Source: Photobacterium sp. GB-56 (GTDB lineage Bacteria > Pseudomonadota > Gammaproteobacteria > Enterobacterales > Vibrionaceae). From it: DNA of 34,777 nucleotides. The translations under genes were made by a program, and so were the position numbers. Below, piece after piece: positions 10,660 through 20,497 of this stretch. Location: contig NZ_PYNW01000025.1 in the NCBI RefSeq assembly GCF_003026105.1, positions 1-34,777 of the forward strand, read 5' to 3'. Numbering within the stretch: position 1 is the first letter of the stretch; each line of letters begins with the position of its first letter. The notes under the pieces were generated by a model, which had not been told where the DNA came from, made no database searches, and saw only the letters and a program-made list of their open reading frames with translations.

Positions 10660-11121
10660 ATGATTACTTGGCAATGCCTTTCTTTTGCACAACTGACGAC
10701 CCACCAGCTTTATGATGCACTAAAGCTACGCGCTGACATTTTTGTGGTAGAGCAAGACTGTGTTTACCCTGATCTTGATGATAACGATCGTGCTGATGAT
10801 GTTTACCATTTATTAGGCTATCAAGATGGCAAACTGATCGCCTACCTTCGCCTACTCAGTGCAGGACTCACTTACGACAATGTCAGTATTGGTCGAGTTG
10901 TTACGGCACAAGAAACACGAGGCAGCGGTATAGGTCATCAACTGCTCAAACAAGGACTCGAAAACGCCACGCGTATTTGGCCTAATGCGACCATCGAGAT
11001 TGGAGCGCAAGAGCACTTGATCGGCTTTTACTCTCAATACGGTTTTAAACAAACCTCTGATATGTACCTTGAAGACGGCATTCCACATGTTGATATGGTG
11101 CTAACACAAGGCGATAACTAA
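10660..11121 (+). CDS. elaA: ElaA-type GNAT acetyltransferase
   Basis: This 153-residue cytosolic GNAT N-acyltransferase is close to E. coli ElaA in order and wording of motifs: LRADIFVVEQDCVYPDLDD in the N-terminal half, then the acetyl-CoA loop RVVTAQETRGSGIGHQLL (R/Q-x-x-G-x-G/A pattern), and FYSQYGFKQTSDMYLEDGIPH near the end. The substrate is unknown. The ATG at 10660 (MITWQCLSFAQL) matches the ElaA start; a GTG one codon earlier is possible. Earlier in-frame starts would add an unconserved tail. Its stop overlaps the ATG of the DMT gene (TAATG), so the two are translated together. Confidence 0.85.
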   Translation: MITWQCLSFAQLTTHQLYDALKLRADIFVVEQDCVYPDLDDNDRADDVYHLLGYQDGKLIAYLRLLSAGLTYDNVSIGRVVTAQETRGSGIGHQLLKQGLENATRIWPNATIEIGAQEHLIGFYSQYGFKQTSDMYLEDGIPHVDMVLTQGDN

Positions 11122-11987
11122 TGAAGCAAACTGCCGTGTCATTGGGGATCCTATTACTGATATTCGGTAATTTATCCGCCTCTCTGTCTGATGTCGCAGT
11201 TAAATTACTCAATGGCGAAGTCCATCCCTTGCAATACATGTTTCTTCGCCAAGTAATAAGCTTAATTATTATTTTGCCTTTTTGGTTGTCCCAGCCAAAA
11301 CAGCAACGTGAGGTCGGTAGTTGGAAGATCAATACCATCCGTGCGTATTTAGTATTAGCGGGGAGTTCAATGTTGTTAGTGGCGCTGACATATTTGCCCC
11401 TCGCGACGGCCAATGCCTTATTTTATGCCGCGCCCTTATTGATGATCCCACTTTCAATAGTGCTATTAGGTGAGTACCCCACAAAAGGGAAAGTCGTTGC
11501 GACAGCGATTGGATTTATCGGAATTTTAATTGTTTTACGCCCTACCCAATTTCACTGGGCTGCGATTGCCGCACTGGGTACTGCAACTACATTGGCGCTC
11601 TACAATGTATTAGTACGTAAACTGCCACAATCACAAACCGTATCATCCACGCTCTTTTGGACAAGTGTATTATCACTGCCTGTGGCGACCCCTTTGGCAT
11701 GGTACTTCTGGCAACCGATCTCACTTGAAAACCTTGGGCTTATTGCTGCAAGTGCGCTATTTACCTTAGGCTATCAAGGGTGTGTGGTATTGGCATATCG
11801 CCAAAGTGAAACCCATAAAATTGGGTTAGCAGAATATTCAGGGCTTATTTTTGTCGCCTTCTTTGGTTGGATTTGGTTTAACGAAAGTTTAGATACCTTA
11901 ACGCTTATCGGTATTTTATTGATCGTTCTACCTATGATGCCAAGACCTAAACGAAAAAAATTCACCACTCAGATCGACATACAGTGA
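11121..11987 (+). CDS. DMT-superfamily (EamA) transporter
   Basis: This 288-residue inner-membrane protein has about ten hydrophobic segments forming two EamA repeats. Typical features are FLRQVISLIIILPFW in the first repeat, the YLPLATANALFYAAPLL helix, and LGEYPTKGKVVATAIGFIGI followed by VLRP between repeats. The second repeat ends in WFNESLDTLTLIGILLIVLP. Members export metabolites, amino acids or drugs, and the substrate cannot be read from sequence. The start overlaps the elaA stop by one base, so the two genes form a translationally coupled pair. Confidence 0.88.
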   Translation: MKQTAVSLGILLLIFGNLSASLSDVAVKLLNGEVHPLQYMFLRQVISLIIILPFWLSQPKQQREVGSWKINTIRAYLVLAGSSMLLVALTYLPLATANALFYAAPLLMIPLSIVLLGEYPTKGKVVATAIGFIGILIVLRPTQFHWAAIAALGTATTLALYNVLVRKLPQSQTVSSTLFWTSVLSLPVATPLAWYFWQPISLENLGLIAASALFTLGYQGCVVLAYRQSETHKIGLAEYSGLIFVAFFGWIWFNESLDTLTLIGILLIVLPMMPRPKRKKFTTQIDIQ

Positions 11988-12031
11988 TCAAATAGTAACC
12001 TCTGCGGTAACGCATAAAAAGAAAAAACAAA

Positions 12032-12083
12032 AAAGCCCACTTAAGCCTCTCTTTCTAGTTAAAAGCAAATAAGTGGGCTTTTT
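12032..12083. terminator. Bidirectional terminator between DMT gene and oapA-like gene
   Basis: Arms AAAGCCCACTTA (12032-12043) and TAAGTGGGCTTTTT (12070-12083) pair around a 26-base loop, with T-runs on both strands. It serves the convergent genes ending at 11987 (+) and 12104 (-). Confidence 0.8.
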
Positions 12084-12103
12084 CATATTTATTTCATCAC
12101 TGG

Positions 12104-12964
12104 TTATTTACGATAATAGCTACCATTACTGCTACGGTAATAAGCTGCTGAAATACCATTACCTTCAATCTTCAAACCATCTATTTGGCCATTACTATTT
12201 ACACGATACATTAGCGTTTGACCGGCCTGTACATTACTGATCGGCTTACCCGCACCTTCAATATTGGCAATTTTATATAAATCCGATAATGGTAACGAGC
12301 GATCTCTAAACACGTTCGCTAAGGTTTCACCGGCTGGAACTTTATAACTAACCCATTGCCCTGCATCGCTTGATGCAACCTTGGCCGTGTTTGCTGTCGT
12401 TGTTGTATTGGTTGTATTCGTTGTAATCGGTTCATCAGTCGCTTTGGTTACCACCGCCGCTTCTTTTGACAGATCAACGGTGTACGCCTTACCGCCATCT
12501 AACGGATAAATTTTCTGAATCATCGGTTTCTTTTCAGGTGCCGGACCAGTATCTTCCGTTCCTCCAACCGCTTTCATCTTACTGTCTTCACGAATATCTG
12601 CCGTATCTAAAACAATATCTGTACGCTTACTCACACCAGTATTAGATGATGTCGTTCCCGTTTGCCCTACCGGTTGAGTCGTGCTCGTAGAACCGCCAAG
12701 GTTAAGAGAAATACTACGACGAACACCACTGTCTGCACTTTGCTCTTGTTCTAATTGATTCGTTGTCGGCAACATTAATACAGCGACAAAAATAGGCACA
12801 AGGATCATCAATGCCCAGCGATGAAAACGTGGAAAATGTGACCATGTATGGCCAATTCCGGCTTTAATCTGACGACATTTGTCAAAGAGCCCTGACAAAC
12901 TAAAATTGACTGATGATCGTTTTGACGCATGTTTTGTTCTCGAACGGCGATTGGCCTGTCCCAT
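12104..12964 (-). CDS. ytfB: OapA/YtfB-family cell-envelope protein with LysM-like domain
   Basis: The 286-residue protein is anchored in the inner membrane. It has a basic cytoplasmic tail (MGQANRRSRTKHASKRSS), the OapA N-terminal signature FPRFHRWALMIL leading into one membrane helix (about residues 48-65), a long Ser/Thr/Asn-rich periplasmic linker, and a C-terminal OapA/LysM-like domain from about residue 200 (YKVPAGETLANVFRDR, AGQTLMYR). E. coli YtfB, its likely counterpart, binds peptidoglycan and affects cell division; Haemophilus OapA affects colony opacity. Divergence from fklB matches the E. coli ytfB/fklB layout. The ATG at 12964 has GGAG 8 nt upstream; a GTG three codons earlier overlaps that site and is less likely. 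Confidence 0.85.
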   Translation of the reverse strand: MGQANRRSRTKHASKRSSVNFSLSGLFDKCRQIKAGIGHTWSHFPRFHRWALMILVPIFVAVLMLPTTNQLEQEQSADSGVRRSISLNLGGSTSTTQPVGQTGTTSSNTGVSKRTDIVLDTADIREDSKMKAVGGTEDTGPAPEKKPMIQKIYPLDGGKAYTVDLSKEAAVVTKATDEPITTNTTNTTTTANTAKVASSDAGQWVSYKVPAGETLANVFRDRSLPLSDLYKIANIEGAGKPISNVQAGQTLMYRVNSNGQIDGLKIEGNGISAAYYRSSNGSYYRK

Positions 12965-13020
12965 ATACAGCACTCCAGAGCTTCATATGTCACGCAATTT
13001 GCGAATAATGATTACAAATA

Positions 13021-13061
13021 TTTACCCATGAGTTTACCCATGAGGGGCGAAACTGTTATCC
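13021..13061 (+). promoter_or_regulatory. Probable fklB promoter with duplicated -35 unit
   Basis: TTTACC (13033-13038) is 17 bp from TTATCC (13056-13061), 40 bp ahead of the fklB start codon. The -35 lies in the second copy of a perfect 12-bp tandem repeat, TTTACCCATGAG at 13021-13032 and 13033-13044. Confidence 0.5.
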
Positions 13062-13100
13062 TGCTTGCTTTAATTCATTCAACATTAAGAGATGACGATA

Positions 13101-13721
13101 ATGTCTGACGTTAAACTAGATACAGTTGAGACTAAAGCAAGTTATGGTATTGGTCTACAAATGGGCCAACAACTAGCACAAAGCGGTCTTGAAGGCCTAA
13201 ACGTAGCAGCAATTGCGAAAGGTATCGCAGCTTCTCTTGCTGGCGAAATGCCAGAAATCGAAGTTGATGAAATCAACAATGCACTACGTGAACTTCACAC
13301 TGCAGCAGACGCTGCACGTCAAGAGCAGGCTAAACTAGCTGCTGCTGAAGGCGAAGCATTCCTAGCTGAAAACGCAAAGCGTGCAGAAGTTACAGTAACT
13401 GATTCTGGTCTTCAATACGAAGTACTCGTTGAAGGTAATGGCGAAATCCCAACTTCTGACAAGCAAGTACGTGTTCATTACCACGGTATGCTAACAGACG
13501 GCACTGTTTTTGACAGCTCTGTTTCTCGTGGTCAACCAGCAGAATTCCCAGTAACTGGCGTTATCGCTGGTTGGGTTGAAGCACTACAAATGATGCCTGT
13601 AGGTTCTAAGTGGAAACTTTCTATTCCACAAAACCTAGCATACGGTGAGCGCGGCGCAGGTGCTGCAATTCCTCCATATGCAGCACTTGTATTTGAAGTT
13701 GAGCTACTAGATATCCTATAA
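13101..13721 (+). CDS. fklB: FKBP-type peptidyl-prolyl cis-trans isomerase FklB (FKBP22)
   Basis: This dimeric FKBP catalyses proline isomerisation during protein folding. The N-terminal helical dimerisation domain ([20 protein letters not shown] near residues 12-31) is followed by a coiled linker and the FKBP domain from about residue 100: [46 protein letters not shown] and FEVELLDIL. With the ATG at 13101 the length is 206 residues, the same as E. coli FklB. An ATG at 13092 leaves almost no room for its AAGAG ribosome-binding site. There is no signal peptide, so it should be cytosolic. Confidence 0.95.
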   Translation: MSDVKLDTVETKASYGIGLQMGQQLAQSGLEGLNVAAIAKGIAASLAGEMPEIEVDEINNALRELHTAADAARQEQAKLAAAEGEAFLAENAKRAEVTVTDSGLQYEVLVEGNGEIPTSDKQVRVHYHGMLTDGTVFDSSVSRGQPAEFPVTGVIAGWVEALQMMPVGSKWKLSIPQNLAYGERGAGAAIPPYAALVFEVELLDIL

Positions 13722-13741
13722 GATATTGCTCTCTTCTTAAA

Positions 13742-13767
13742 AACGGCGCCCCGGCGCCGTTTTTTTA
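13742..13767 (+). terminator. fklB terminator
   Basis: A very G+C-rich perfect stem, AACGGCGCC (13742-13750) with GGCGCCGTT (13753-13761), has a 2-base loop and is followed by T residues. Confidence 0.92.
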
Positions 13768-13907
13768 TGGTTAAAAAATACGCTCCATTCTCTCAAACTA
13801 ATAAACCCTACTAGTTAAATCATCAGGTTTCGTGTTTTATCAATAAAATGTATTACAAAAATAAATATCTACACTAGGATAGATAATAGTTAATTAAGGA
13901 GAACCCC

Positions 13908-14414
13908 ATGGAAAAGCGTCATATCTTAACTACACTTACCGCCGTTGCTTTATTATCATCAAGTGCAATGAGCCATGCATTCAGCCTATCTGATGTCGCA
14001 AGTGCTTTTGGGGGAGAAAAAAGTGAACAAGTTGCTACCCAGATTGCAGAAAACCCATTAACCAAAGCACTCGTGTCTGATCTTGGGGTAAAGCCAGATC
14101 AAGCAGCAGGCGGTGCAGGTGCATTACTGGCAATGGCAACCAGTGAGCTAACAGGCCCACAAGGTAAAGAGTTAACTCAATTAATTCCTGGCGCAGAAAA
14201 GCTAACTGACTCATTACCACTCGGTTTAGGCCAGCTATTAGGCAGTAAAGAAAATATCGATAAAGTCTTTTCTTTATTAGGCATGAAACCTGAAATGGTT
14301 AACCAATTCGTGCCTGTTGTTACGCAATTTTTAGGTGAGCAAGGCGCAAGTAATGAACTCCTTGGCGCACTTTCTAATATTTGGGCACCAGCTGCACCTG
14401 CTGCCAAAAAATAA
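13908..14414 (+). CDS. Secreted DUF2780 (VcgC/VcgE-like) protein
   Basis: The 168-residue protein has a signal peptide (hydrophobic core LTTLTAVALLSSSAM, cleavage probably after SHA) and then an Ala/Gly/Leu-rich body. Repeats of the type VKPDQAAGGAGALLAMA and QFLGEQGASNELLGALSNIW are typical of the DUF2780 family known from Vibrio; the function is unknown. A good AAGGAG lies 6 nt before the ATG. The gene stands alone: fklB's terminator lies upstream, and downstream is a terminator shared with cysH. Confidence 0.8.
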   Translation: MEKRHILTTLTAVALLSSSAMSHAFSLSDVASAFGGEKSEQVATQIAENPLTKALVSDLGVKPDQAAGGAGALLAMATSELTGPQGKELTQLIPGAEKLTDSLPLGLGQLLGSKENIDKVFSLLGMKPEMVNQFVPVVTQFLGEQGASNELLGALSNIWAPAAPAAKK

Positions 14415-14443
14415 CTTGTTATTGCTCAAAGCATCGACAAAAT

Positions 14444-14474
14444 AAAAGGGCGAGATCATCGATCTCGCCCTTTT
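14444..14474. terminator. Bidirectional terminator shared by DUF2780 gene and cysJIH
   Basis: A perfect stem, GGGCGAGATC (14448-14457) with GATCTCGCCC (14461-14470), has a 3-base loop, with AAAA before and TTTT after. It stands between convergent genes. Confidence 0.9.
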
Positions 14475-14503
14475 CTATTACACTAGTTCTGATTTGCTAT
14501 CGG

Positions 14504-15268
14504 TTAAATTCCTGAACCATCCGCTTCTGTATCGCTGTCTTCGTGTAAACCACACTCACGTTTTAGACCAAAGAATCGCGTTTCTTCTTCTTTCATCCCC
14601 GGTTGCCACTTAACTGTCGTATGGACATCACCGACAGAAAGATAGTCTTGCGCTTTTAATGGGTGATAAGGCAAATCATGCTGTTGTAAATACAGATCGA
14701 TTTGCTCATTACTCCAATCAATTAATGGCAGGAACTTAAAGCGTCCATTCTGGATCGCTAATACCGGTAATGTTGCACGTGAGCTTGATTGTTCACGACG
14801 GAGCCCAGAAAACCATGTTTTCACTTGCAGTTCATCTAATGCTCGACGCATCGGCTCAACTTTGTTCAGCAAATTATATTGCTTAATACCATCAACCCCT
14901 TGCAACCACAGTTGACCATAACGTGCTTCTTGCCATGCGGCGCTTTGTTTTGCGCTGTAGACATGAAGATTAAGATCTAATCGTTTGGTTAAGCTATCAA
15001 TAAACTGATACGTTTCAGGAAATAAATACCCCGTATCGGTTAATACCACAGGAATATCAGGCTTTACTGTTGTGACTAAATGCAACATCACAGCAGATTG
15101 AATACCAAAACTTGATGCTAATGCAAACCCACCTTCAAGGTTGTCGATAGCCCAGCTTACTCGCTGCTCTGCCGTCATATCCTCCAGCGCGGCATTGATT
15201 TCAGCCAGCTGAATAATTTGACTCACTTTAGGCAGCTCAAGTAACTCAGCCAGTTGAAATTTAGCCAT
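14504..15268 (-). CDS. cysH: Phosphoadenylyl-sulfate (PAPS) reductase CysH
   Basis: CysH reduces PAPS to sulfite and PAP using thioredoxin. The PP-loop-like SSFGIQSAV is near residue 53, and the [25 protein letters not shown] and CGLH segments follow. The catalytic cysteine is in ECGLH at residue 239. The APS-reductase cysteine pairs (CC...CXXC) are absent, so the substrate should be PAPS, consistent with cysC. At 254 residues it has a slightly longer C-terminal tail than E. coli CysH. Its first 8 bases overlap the end of cysI. Confidence 0.96.
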   Translation of the reverse strand: MAKFQLAELLELPKVSQIIQLAEINAALEDMTAEQRVSWAIDNLEGGFALASSFGIQSAVMLHLVTTVKPDIPVVLTDTGYLFPETYQFIDSLTKRLDLNLHVYSAKQSAAWQEARYGQLWLQGVDGIKQYNLLNKVEPMRRALDELQVKTWFSGLRREQSSSRATLPVLAIQNGRFKFLPLIDWSNEQIDLYLQQHDLPYHPLKAQDYLSVGDVHTTVKWQPGMKEEETRFFGLKRECGLHEDSDTEADGSGI

Positions 15269-16952
15269 AAAAATCTCTCTTTGATACTTTTACTTCATCA
15301 ATAATGCCTGCGCGAATAGTGAAATCACCAAAGTCTTCACTTTCTTGACGCTCTGTAGACCAACGGCCCACTAAGCTATCAATTTCATCCATGATCTGCG
15401 CAACAGTAATATTTTCACGGTACATCTTAGGTACACGTGTTCCGTTACGGTTACCGCCTAAATGTAAGTTATAACGACCCGGCGCTTTACCTACGAGGCC
15501 AATTTCCGCCAACATCGCACGACCACAGCCATTTGGACAACCCGTGACACGAAGAATGATGTTTTCATCATCGTCTAAGCCGTGTTTTTCTAGAATGCCT
15601 TCAACATCAGTAACAAATTCAGGTAAGAAACGCTCTGCTTCCGCCATCGCTAATGGACAGGTTGGCAATGAAACACAGGCCATTGAGTTTTTACGCTGCT
15701 CGCTAACACCGTCATCAATCAAACCATGATCGCGCGCGATCTTTTCGATCTTGTCTTTGTCTTTTGCTAACACACCCGCAACAATTAAGTTTTGGTTAGC
15801 CGTCATACGGAAATCGCCTTGGTGTACTTTGGCAATTTCAGCAACACCGGTTTTTAAAGGCTTGTTTGGGTAATCCAACAAACGTCCATTTTCAATAAAC
15901 AATGCGAGGTGATGCTTGCCGTCGATGCCTTCAACCCAACCAATGCGATCACCACGATCGGTAAACTCATAAGGTCGACTGTCTTCAAACTTCACACCCG
16001 CACGTTTTTCAACTTCCGCTTTAAATACATCACTACCTACACGATCTAACGTGTACTTAGTTTTTGCATTCTTACGATTTGAACGGTTACCCCAATCACG
16101 CTGTGTTGTTACCACTGCCGCAGCAACATCTAACGTTTTCTCTAGTGGAATAAAACCAAAGTCATCGGCACGACGAGGGTAAGTTGAATGATCGCCGTGA
16201 GTCATTGCCAAGCCGCCACCCACTAGTACGTTGAAGCCCACTAACTTGCCGTTGTCTGCAATCGCAACAAAGTTAAGATCGTTGGCATGCACGTCCACAT
16301 CATTTTGAGGTGGGATCACAACCGTGGTTTTAAATTTACGCGGTAGGTAATTGCTACCTAAAATTGGCTCTTCATCTGTCGTTTCTAGCTTTTCACCGTC
16401 TAACCAAATTTCCGCATAGGCACGGGTTTTAGGTAGCAAGTGTTCACTGATCTTTTTCGCCCACTCATATGCTTCTTGGTGAAGCTCTGATTCTACTGGG
16501 TTAGTCGTACATAGAACGTTTCGGTTAACATCACCCGCTGTCGCAATTGAATCGATACCAATACTGTTTAACGTTTGGTGCATCAGCTTGATATTAGGTT
16601 TTAGTACACCGTGGAACTGGAACGTCTGACGGGTAGTTAAGCGAATACTGCCATAAGAAGTATGCTCATCGGCAAACTTATCAATCGCTAACCACTGCTT
16701 AGGGGTAATAATACCGCCAGGCATACGCGCACGTAACATCACGTTATGCAGTGGTTCGAGTTTTTGTTTTGCGCGCTCTGCACGGATATCACGATCATCT
16801 TGCTGATACATACCGTGGAAACGGATCAACTGGAAGTTATCTGCAGTAAAACCACCGGTCATACGATCGCCAAGATCCTGCTCAATAGTTCCGCGAAGAA
16901 AATTACTCTCGCGCTTTAGACGTTCGTTATCTGATAATTTTTGATCTGTCAT
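15261..16952 (-). CDS. cysI: Sulfite reductase (NADPH) hemoprotein beta subunit CysI
   Basis: CysI carries the siroheme and 4Fe-4S cluster that reduce sulfite to sulfide with six electrons from CysJ. The four cluster cysteines are C426 and C432 (CVSLPTC) and C472 and C476 (CPNGC). Two ferredoxin-like sulfite/nitrite-reductase repeats are recognisable, for example [12 protein letters not shown] and the [11 protein letters not shown] block. At 563 residues it has the normal length. It starts on the last base of the cysJ stop codon and overlaps cysH by 8 bp, so the three genes are translated as one unit. The siroheme comes from CysG in the other operon. Confidence 0.97.
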   Translation of the reverse strand: MTDQKLSDNERLKRESNFLRGTIEQDLGDRMTGGFTADNFQLIRFHGMYQQDDRDIRAERAKQKLEPLHNVMLRARMPGGIITPKQWLAIDKFADEHTSYGSIRLTTRQTFQFHGVLKPNIKLMHQTLNSIGIDSIATAGDVNRNVLCTTNPVESELHQEAYEWAKKISEHLLPKTRAYAEIWLDGEKLETTDEEPILGSNYLPRKFKTTVVIPPQNDVDVHANDLNFVAIADNGKLVGFNVLVGGGLAMTHGDHSTYPRRADDFGFIPLEKTLDVAAAVVTTQRDWGNRSNRKNAKTKYTLDRVGSDVFKAEVEKRAGVKFEDSRPYEFTDRGDRIGWVEGIDGKHHLALFIENGRLLDYPNKPLKTGVAEIAKVHQGDFRMTANQNLIVAGVLAKDKDKIEKIARDHGLIDDGVSEQRKNSMACVSLPTCPLAMAEAERFLPEFVTDVEGILEKHGLDDDENIILRVTGCPNGCGRAMLAEIGLVGKAPGRYNLHLGGNRNGTRVPKMYRENITVAQIMDEIDSLVGRWSTERQESEDFGDFTIRAGIIDEVKVSKRDFYG

Positions 16953-18769
16953 TAGTACACATCCCTTTGATAGCGCTTATCCTTACGCAGATCGTTAAGA
17001 TACTGCTCAGCCTGCTCGCGCGTTTTATTCCCTTGTTGCTCAATCACTGTGATCAGCGCTTGATGAACATCTTTTGCCATTTGATTAGCATCACCACACA
17101 CATAAACATGCGCGCCGTCTTGCAGCCACTGCCATACTTGCGCAGCTTGTTCTAAGATTCGGTGCTGAACGTAAACTTTCTCAGCTTGGTCGCGGCTAAA
17201 TGCCACATCAATCTGATTAACAACCCCATCTTTTAAGTATTTTTGCCACTCAACTTGGTATAAGAAATCTTCTGTGAAGGTACGGTCGCCAAAGAATAAC
17301 CAGTTTTTACCTTGTGCTTCACGGTTATCACGCTCTTGAACAAAGGCGCGGAATGGGGCAATACCAGTACCCGGCCCCACCATGATCACAGGGGTATTAT
17401 CATCAGCTGGTAACTTAAAGTTATTGTTAGTTTCAACAAAGACTTTAACTTCAGCGCCTTCTTCTAAACGCTGGGCTAAGAAGCTTGATGCGCCACCTTG
17501 ACGTTGTTCTTCACCTTGCGCGTATTCAACCACCCCAACAGTTAAGTGAACTTCTTCACCCACTTCTTCTTGGCTTGAAGCAATAGAATATAAACGTGGT
17601 GTTAAACGACGAAGTAGACCGATTAATTGCTCTGCAGTTAATGCTGTTTTCTTTTCTGCTAATACATCAATAATTTGTGTTTTCGCAGAATACTCACGAA
17701 GCTTTTCACGATCTGCCACCAGCTTTTCAAGCTTTTTACTACCTGATAACTCAGCGTATTTGATCACAAACTGTGGATTTGATGCAGTAATTTCATATTT
17801 GCTAATCAACGCATCACGTAGACTTAATGCAGCACCATCAACATCAACAGAGGTATCCGCGTCTAAGCCAAGCTTCGCTAAAATGGCATCCACTAACTGT
17901 GGGTCATTTTCAAACCACACACCGAGTGCATCACCCGCTTGATACGTTAAGCCTGAATCTTCTAAATCGATTTCAATATGGCGAACATCTTTACCTGAAT
18001 CACGGCCTGTGATTTTTTGACTTACCAATAAACTCGCGGTGTAAGGGTTCTGTTTATTGTATGCAGAAACAGCGGCAGGCTTTTGACCAACAGGCAGTTG
18101 AACAACTTCAGCTTCACCCGTTGATAAAGTTTCTTTGGTTTTAGCTAATGCTTGCGTACGCCATTCAGCAGCAGGTGCTTCATAGTCAACGTCACAATCT
18201 AAACGTTCAAGCATTGGCTGCGCGCCAAGTTTCGCTAAGTAGTTATCAAAGTCTTTCGCTGTTTGACAGAAGAACTCATAACTTGAATCACCTAAACCAA
18301 TCACGGCATAGTTAAGATCTGCCAGTTTAGGGGCTTTCTTTGATTGTAAAAATTCATGTAATTCAATAGCATCATCAGGTGCTTCACCTTCGCCATGGGT
18401 TGATGCCACGATAATCACGTGGGTTTCCTTAGCGAGGTTTTTACCTTTATAGTCGCCGGCAGAAAACACTTGAACAGCAATATCAGCCGCTTGTGCTTCT
18501 TCTTTTAACGCTTCAGCAACACCTTTGGCATTACCGGTTTGCGAGGCATAAATGATGGTGAGTTTACCGGCTGGTTTTGCGGCAGCCAGTACATTATTTT
18601 GGGCTGCAGGTTCTGCAGCTGATTGAGACTGGGTTTGGCTTAATCCCCAAAAGTAGCCACTGATCCACGCAAGCTGTTGTGGCGATGATTCTGCCGCTGC
18701 TTGCTTCAGTTGATCTATTTGCTGATCATTAAGTGGACTGGCTAAAGCCGATAATTCCTTCACTAACAT
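16952..18769 (-). CDS. cysJ: Sulfite reductase (NADPH) flavoprotein alpha subunit CysJ
   Basis: CysJ passes electrons from NADPH through FAD and FMN to CysI. The order of domains is a flavodoxin domain ([15 protein letters not shown] near residue 72, [12 protein letters not shown]), a connecting FAD domain (RLYSIASSQ), and an NADPH domain ([27 protein letters not shown]) ending in RYQRDVY. The ATG at 18769 gives [13 protein letters not shown], with an AGGGA about 10 nt upstream. An ATG seven codons earlier (18790) is possible but has no visible ribosome-binding site. The protein is about 605 residues. It is the first gene of cysJIH. Confidence 0.95.
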   Translation of the reverse strand: MLVKELSALASPLNDQQIDQLKQAAAESSPQQLAWISGYFWGLSQTQSQSAAEPAAQNNVLAAAKPAGKLTIIYASQTGNAKGVAEALKEEAQAADIAVQVFSAGDYKGKNLAKETHVIIVASTHGEGEAPDDAIELHEFLQSKKAPKLADLNYAVIGLGDSSYEFFCQTAKDFDNYLAKLGAQPMLERLDCDVDYEAPAAEWRTQALAKTKETLSTGEAEVVQLPVGQKPAAVSAYNKQNPYTASLLVSQKITGRDSGKDVRHIEIDLEDSGLTYQAGDALGVWFENDPQLVDAILAKLGLDADTSVDVDGAALSLRDALISKYEITASNPQFVIKYAELSGSKKLEKLVADREKLREYSAKTQIIDVLAEKKTALTAEQLIGLLRRLTPRLYSIASSQEEVGEEVHLTVGVVEYAQGEEQRQGGASSFLAQRLEEGAEVKVFVETNNNFKLPADDNTPVIMVGPGTGIAPFRAFVQERDNREAQGKNWLFFGDRTFTEDFLYQVEWQKYLKDGVVNQIDVAFSRDQAEKVYVQHRILEQAAQVWQWLQDGAHVYVCGDANQMAKDVHQALITVIEQQGNKTREQAEQYLNDLRKDKRYQRDVY

Positions 18770-18851
18770 GACACGACGATCCCTATTCATTGCGTACTGT
18801 TAGATTAGCCATTTCATGTAATAACAAGAAAGAATAGATAAGAATGTTTTA

Positions 18852-18869
18852 TAACCTTTTTAAAGGTTA
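18852..18869 (-). promoter_or_regulatory. 18-bp palindrome upstream of cysJ
   Basis: TAACCTTT-TT-AAAGGTTA is a perfect inverted repeat about 85-100 bp upstream of the cysJ start, in the 166-bp spacer before the next gene. Its position suits an activator site such as CysB, but the sequence alone does not identify the protein. Confidence 0.4.
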
Positions 18870-18956
18870 AGAAAAAAGTGAATGCGAAATAATCGTTATG
18901 TTGCCGTCAAACAATAAGGATTATCTCGCCTTTACTGGTAGGAAATATGATCGGTT

Positions 18957-19187
18957 TTAGTATTCATCAGCAATTCTAACTTGATTAAATCCAACTTCAA
19001 AAGCTTGTTGAGTTGCGCTATCAATATCACGATAGCAACGTTCACTGCCAGCCCCGTCAGTTAAAGGAACCAAGCCACCTCGACGGTGACGAAATTCAAC
19101 GATATAACCATCACCAATTGAAGGCTCAACCACAGCCTCAACCAATTCTTGGCTAACATAAAGGTGTTGTAGCTCAGTCAGTGTCAT
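18957..19187 (-). CDS. Small conserved-looking protein of unknown function
   Basis: This is a 76-residue soluble acidic protein without signal peptide or membrane segment. It reads as a compact alpha/beta domain (LQHLYVSQELVEAVVEPS, then YIVEFRHRRGGLVPLTD, then ATQQAFEVGFNQVRI). I recall similar short proteins in vibrios but cannot name a function. The ATG has AGGGAG upstream at about 8 nt spacing, which supports that it is translated. It is monocistronic: the next gene upstream on this strand ends in its own terminator. Confidence 0.7.
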   Translation of the reverse strand: MTLTELQHLYVSQELVEAVVEPSIGDGYIVEFRHRRGGLVPLTDGAGSERCYRDIDSATQQAFEVGFNQVRIADEY

Positions 19188-19283
19188 AACCTTACTCCCT
19201 ATCCTTTGTCACTTTTATTAGCTCAGCATAAAAGATGGAATGTATACACTTAAAAATGGTACAAAAACCTAGAAACAGCCAAT

Positions 19284-19312
19284 AAAAAAACCACGACATT
19301 GTCGTGGTTTTT
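19284..19312 (-). terminator. Terminator of the outer-membrane protein gene
   Basis: Stem CCACGAC (19291-19297) and GTCGTGG (19301-19307) with a 3-base loop is flanked by A7 and T5. On the minus strand it follows the gene ending at 19337. Confidence 0.88.
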
Positions 19313-19336
19313 ATTAATTCGTTAGCTTAAGAAGAC

Positions 19337-19966
19337 TTAGAAATCGACTTCAACACCTGCGAACCAACCATTTAGATCAACATCGCCAGCATTCTTCGCT
19401 TTATCGAAATCGTAATCCATCATGCGGTAACCACCACGGATGTTTAGATCTGCCGCCACTAAACCGATTGTGTATTTCACACCAGCTTGACCGTCAAATA
19501 AACGAGTACCATCATATTTACCCGCGTTTGCTTGAGCAAATACTGTTAATGGTGTTGCTGGAATACCGATTTCCGCATTACCGTAAATAGTTGGCTGCCA
19601 ATCGCTGAAGCTATCATCGTTTTGAATTTTAACGCCACCGAACTTAGTCATTGTTAAACCAAGATCTAAAGACACTAGATCATTATCTAGAATTTCGTAG
19701 TACGCTGTAAAATCACTTTGTTCAAATGCAACATTATCTGCATCGATATTGTTGTAACGAACCATAAAGTTAGGAACTAAAGGAATGAAGTGTTCAAAAG
19801 ATGCGTAGTAAGATGCTGATGTATCATCGCTTTTATGGCCATCAACTTTCGCATTTGCAAACCATGCATCTGCGCCTACTTTAACACCTAAAAGGGTATC
19901 TGCCTGTGCTGGAATAGCAGCAGTCATTGCCATTGCCGCAGCTACTGAAAGCATTACTTTTTTCAT
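19337..19966 (-). CDS. TIGR04219-type outer-membrane beta-barrel protein
   Basis: The 209-residue precursor has a clear signal peptide (MKKVMLSVAAAMAMTAAIPA, cleaved after AQA). The mature part alternates hydrophobic and polar residues in short strands separated by Asp/Asn/Gly turns. It ends in GWFAGVEVDF with a terminal Phe, the usual signal for outer-membrane barrel insertion. The start region LLGVKVGADAWF and the end resemble the TIGR04219 family of small barrels in Vibrionaceae, whose role is unknown. A GGAG lies 7 nt before the ATG, and the gene has its own terminator. Confidence 0.82.
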   Translation of the reverse strand: MKKVMLSVAAAMAMTAAIPAQADTLLGVKVGADAWFANAKVDGHKSDDTSASYYASFEHFIPLVPNFMVRYNNIDADNVAFEQSDFTAYYEILDNDLVSLDLGLTMTKFGGVKIQNDDSFSDWQPTIYGNAEIGIPATPLTVFAQANAGKYDGTRLFDGQAGVKYTIGLVAADLNIRGGYRMMDYDFDKAKNAGDVDLNGWFAGVEVDF

Positions 19967-20137
19967 GTCGAGTCTCCGCTCTTCATCATTAATAATTTTA
20001 AACGGCGAAACTATAACAGAAACCCTAAAAAAACACTGCTCTTATCTATTTTGATGATATTTTTTAACTAAATTTACCCAAAATTACTCACTATTATTTT
20101 GTTGATAGTGTTTCATTTGAATATATTTATCAGTGGA

Positions 20138-20380
20138 TTAATAACGACGTGTACGAGATAGACGATCTTTGTATTCTTGTACTTTTTTGTTATCTCTCAC
20201 CAACCAAATCGCAATAGCAATTAACACGATCCATGGTAATAACTTAATCACTAAACCCAACATGCCAACCACAGCCATGATCGCAAAACCAGCCGCAACG
20301 GCTATCATCATGCCAATAATACTCACCCCCGTAAAAACTAACACGAATGCAAACGTCAGCAAAAATAGAAACTCAAACAT
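20138..20380 (-). CDS. pspG: Phage shock protein G (PspG)
   Basis: This is an 80-residue inner-membrane protein with two or three hydrophobic helices (FEFLFLLTFAFVLVFTGVS, then GFAIMAVVGMLGLVIKLLPW and IVLIAIAIWLV) and a basic tail KDRLSRTRRY. The order and the TGVSIIG and MLGLVIKLLPW segments match E. coli PspG, an effector of the phage-shock response to inner-membrane damage. The location beside dusA is the same as in E. coli. Regulation by sigma-54 and PspF is supported by the promoter upstream (20498-20513). No other psp gene is in the window. Confidence 0.88.
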   Translation of the reverse strand: MFEFLFLLTFAFVLVFTGVSIIGMMIAVAAGFAIMAVVGMLGLVIKLLPWIVLIAIAIWLVRDNKKVQEYKDRLSRTRRY

Positions 20381-20497
20381 AACCCTCTCCTTAACCCAGT
20401 ATTACCTTTCAACGATAAGCTTTTCTATCAAGTTCACAATATAAACCGACAGAGCATGTTGAAAGCGATCCTATTCAATATCAATATTAGATGTAAT

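Noticed and set aside
11045..11413. 122-codon leftward frame across the elaA/DMT junction
   Set aside because: It is antisense to two well-supported coupled genes and shows no recognisable motif.
12808..12993. Leftward 61-codon frame at the start of the OapA-like gene
   Set aside because: It overlaps the OapA coding start in another frame and carries no family pattern.
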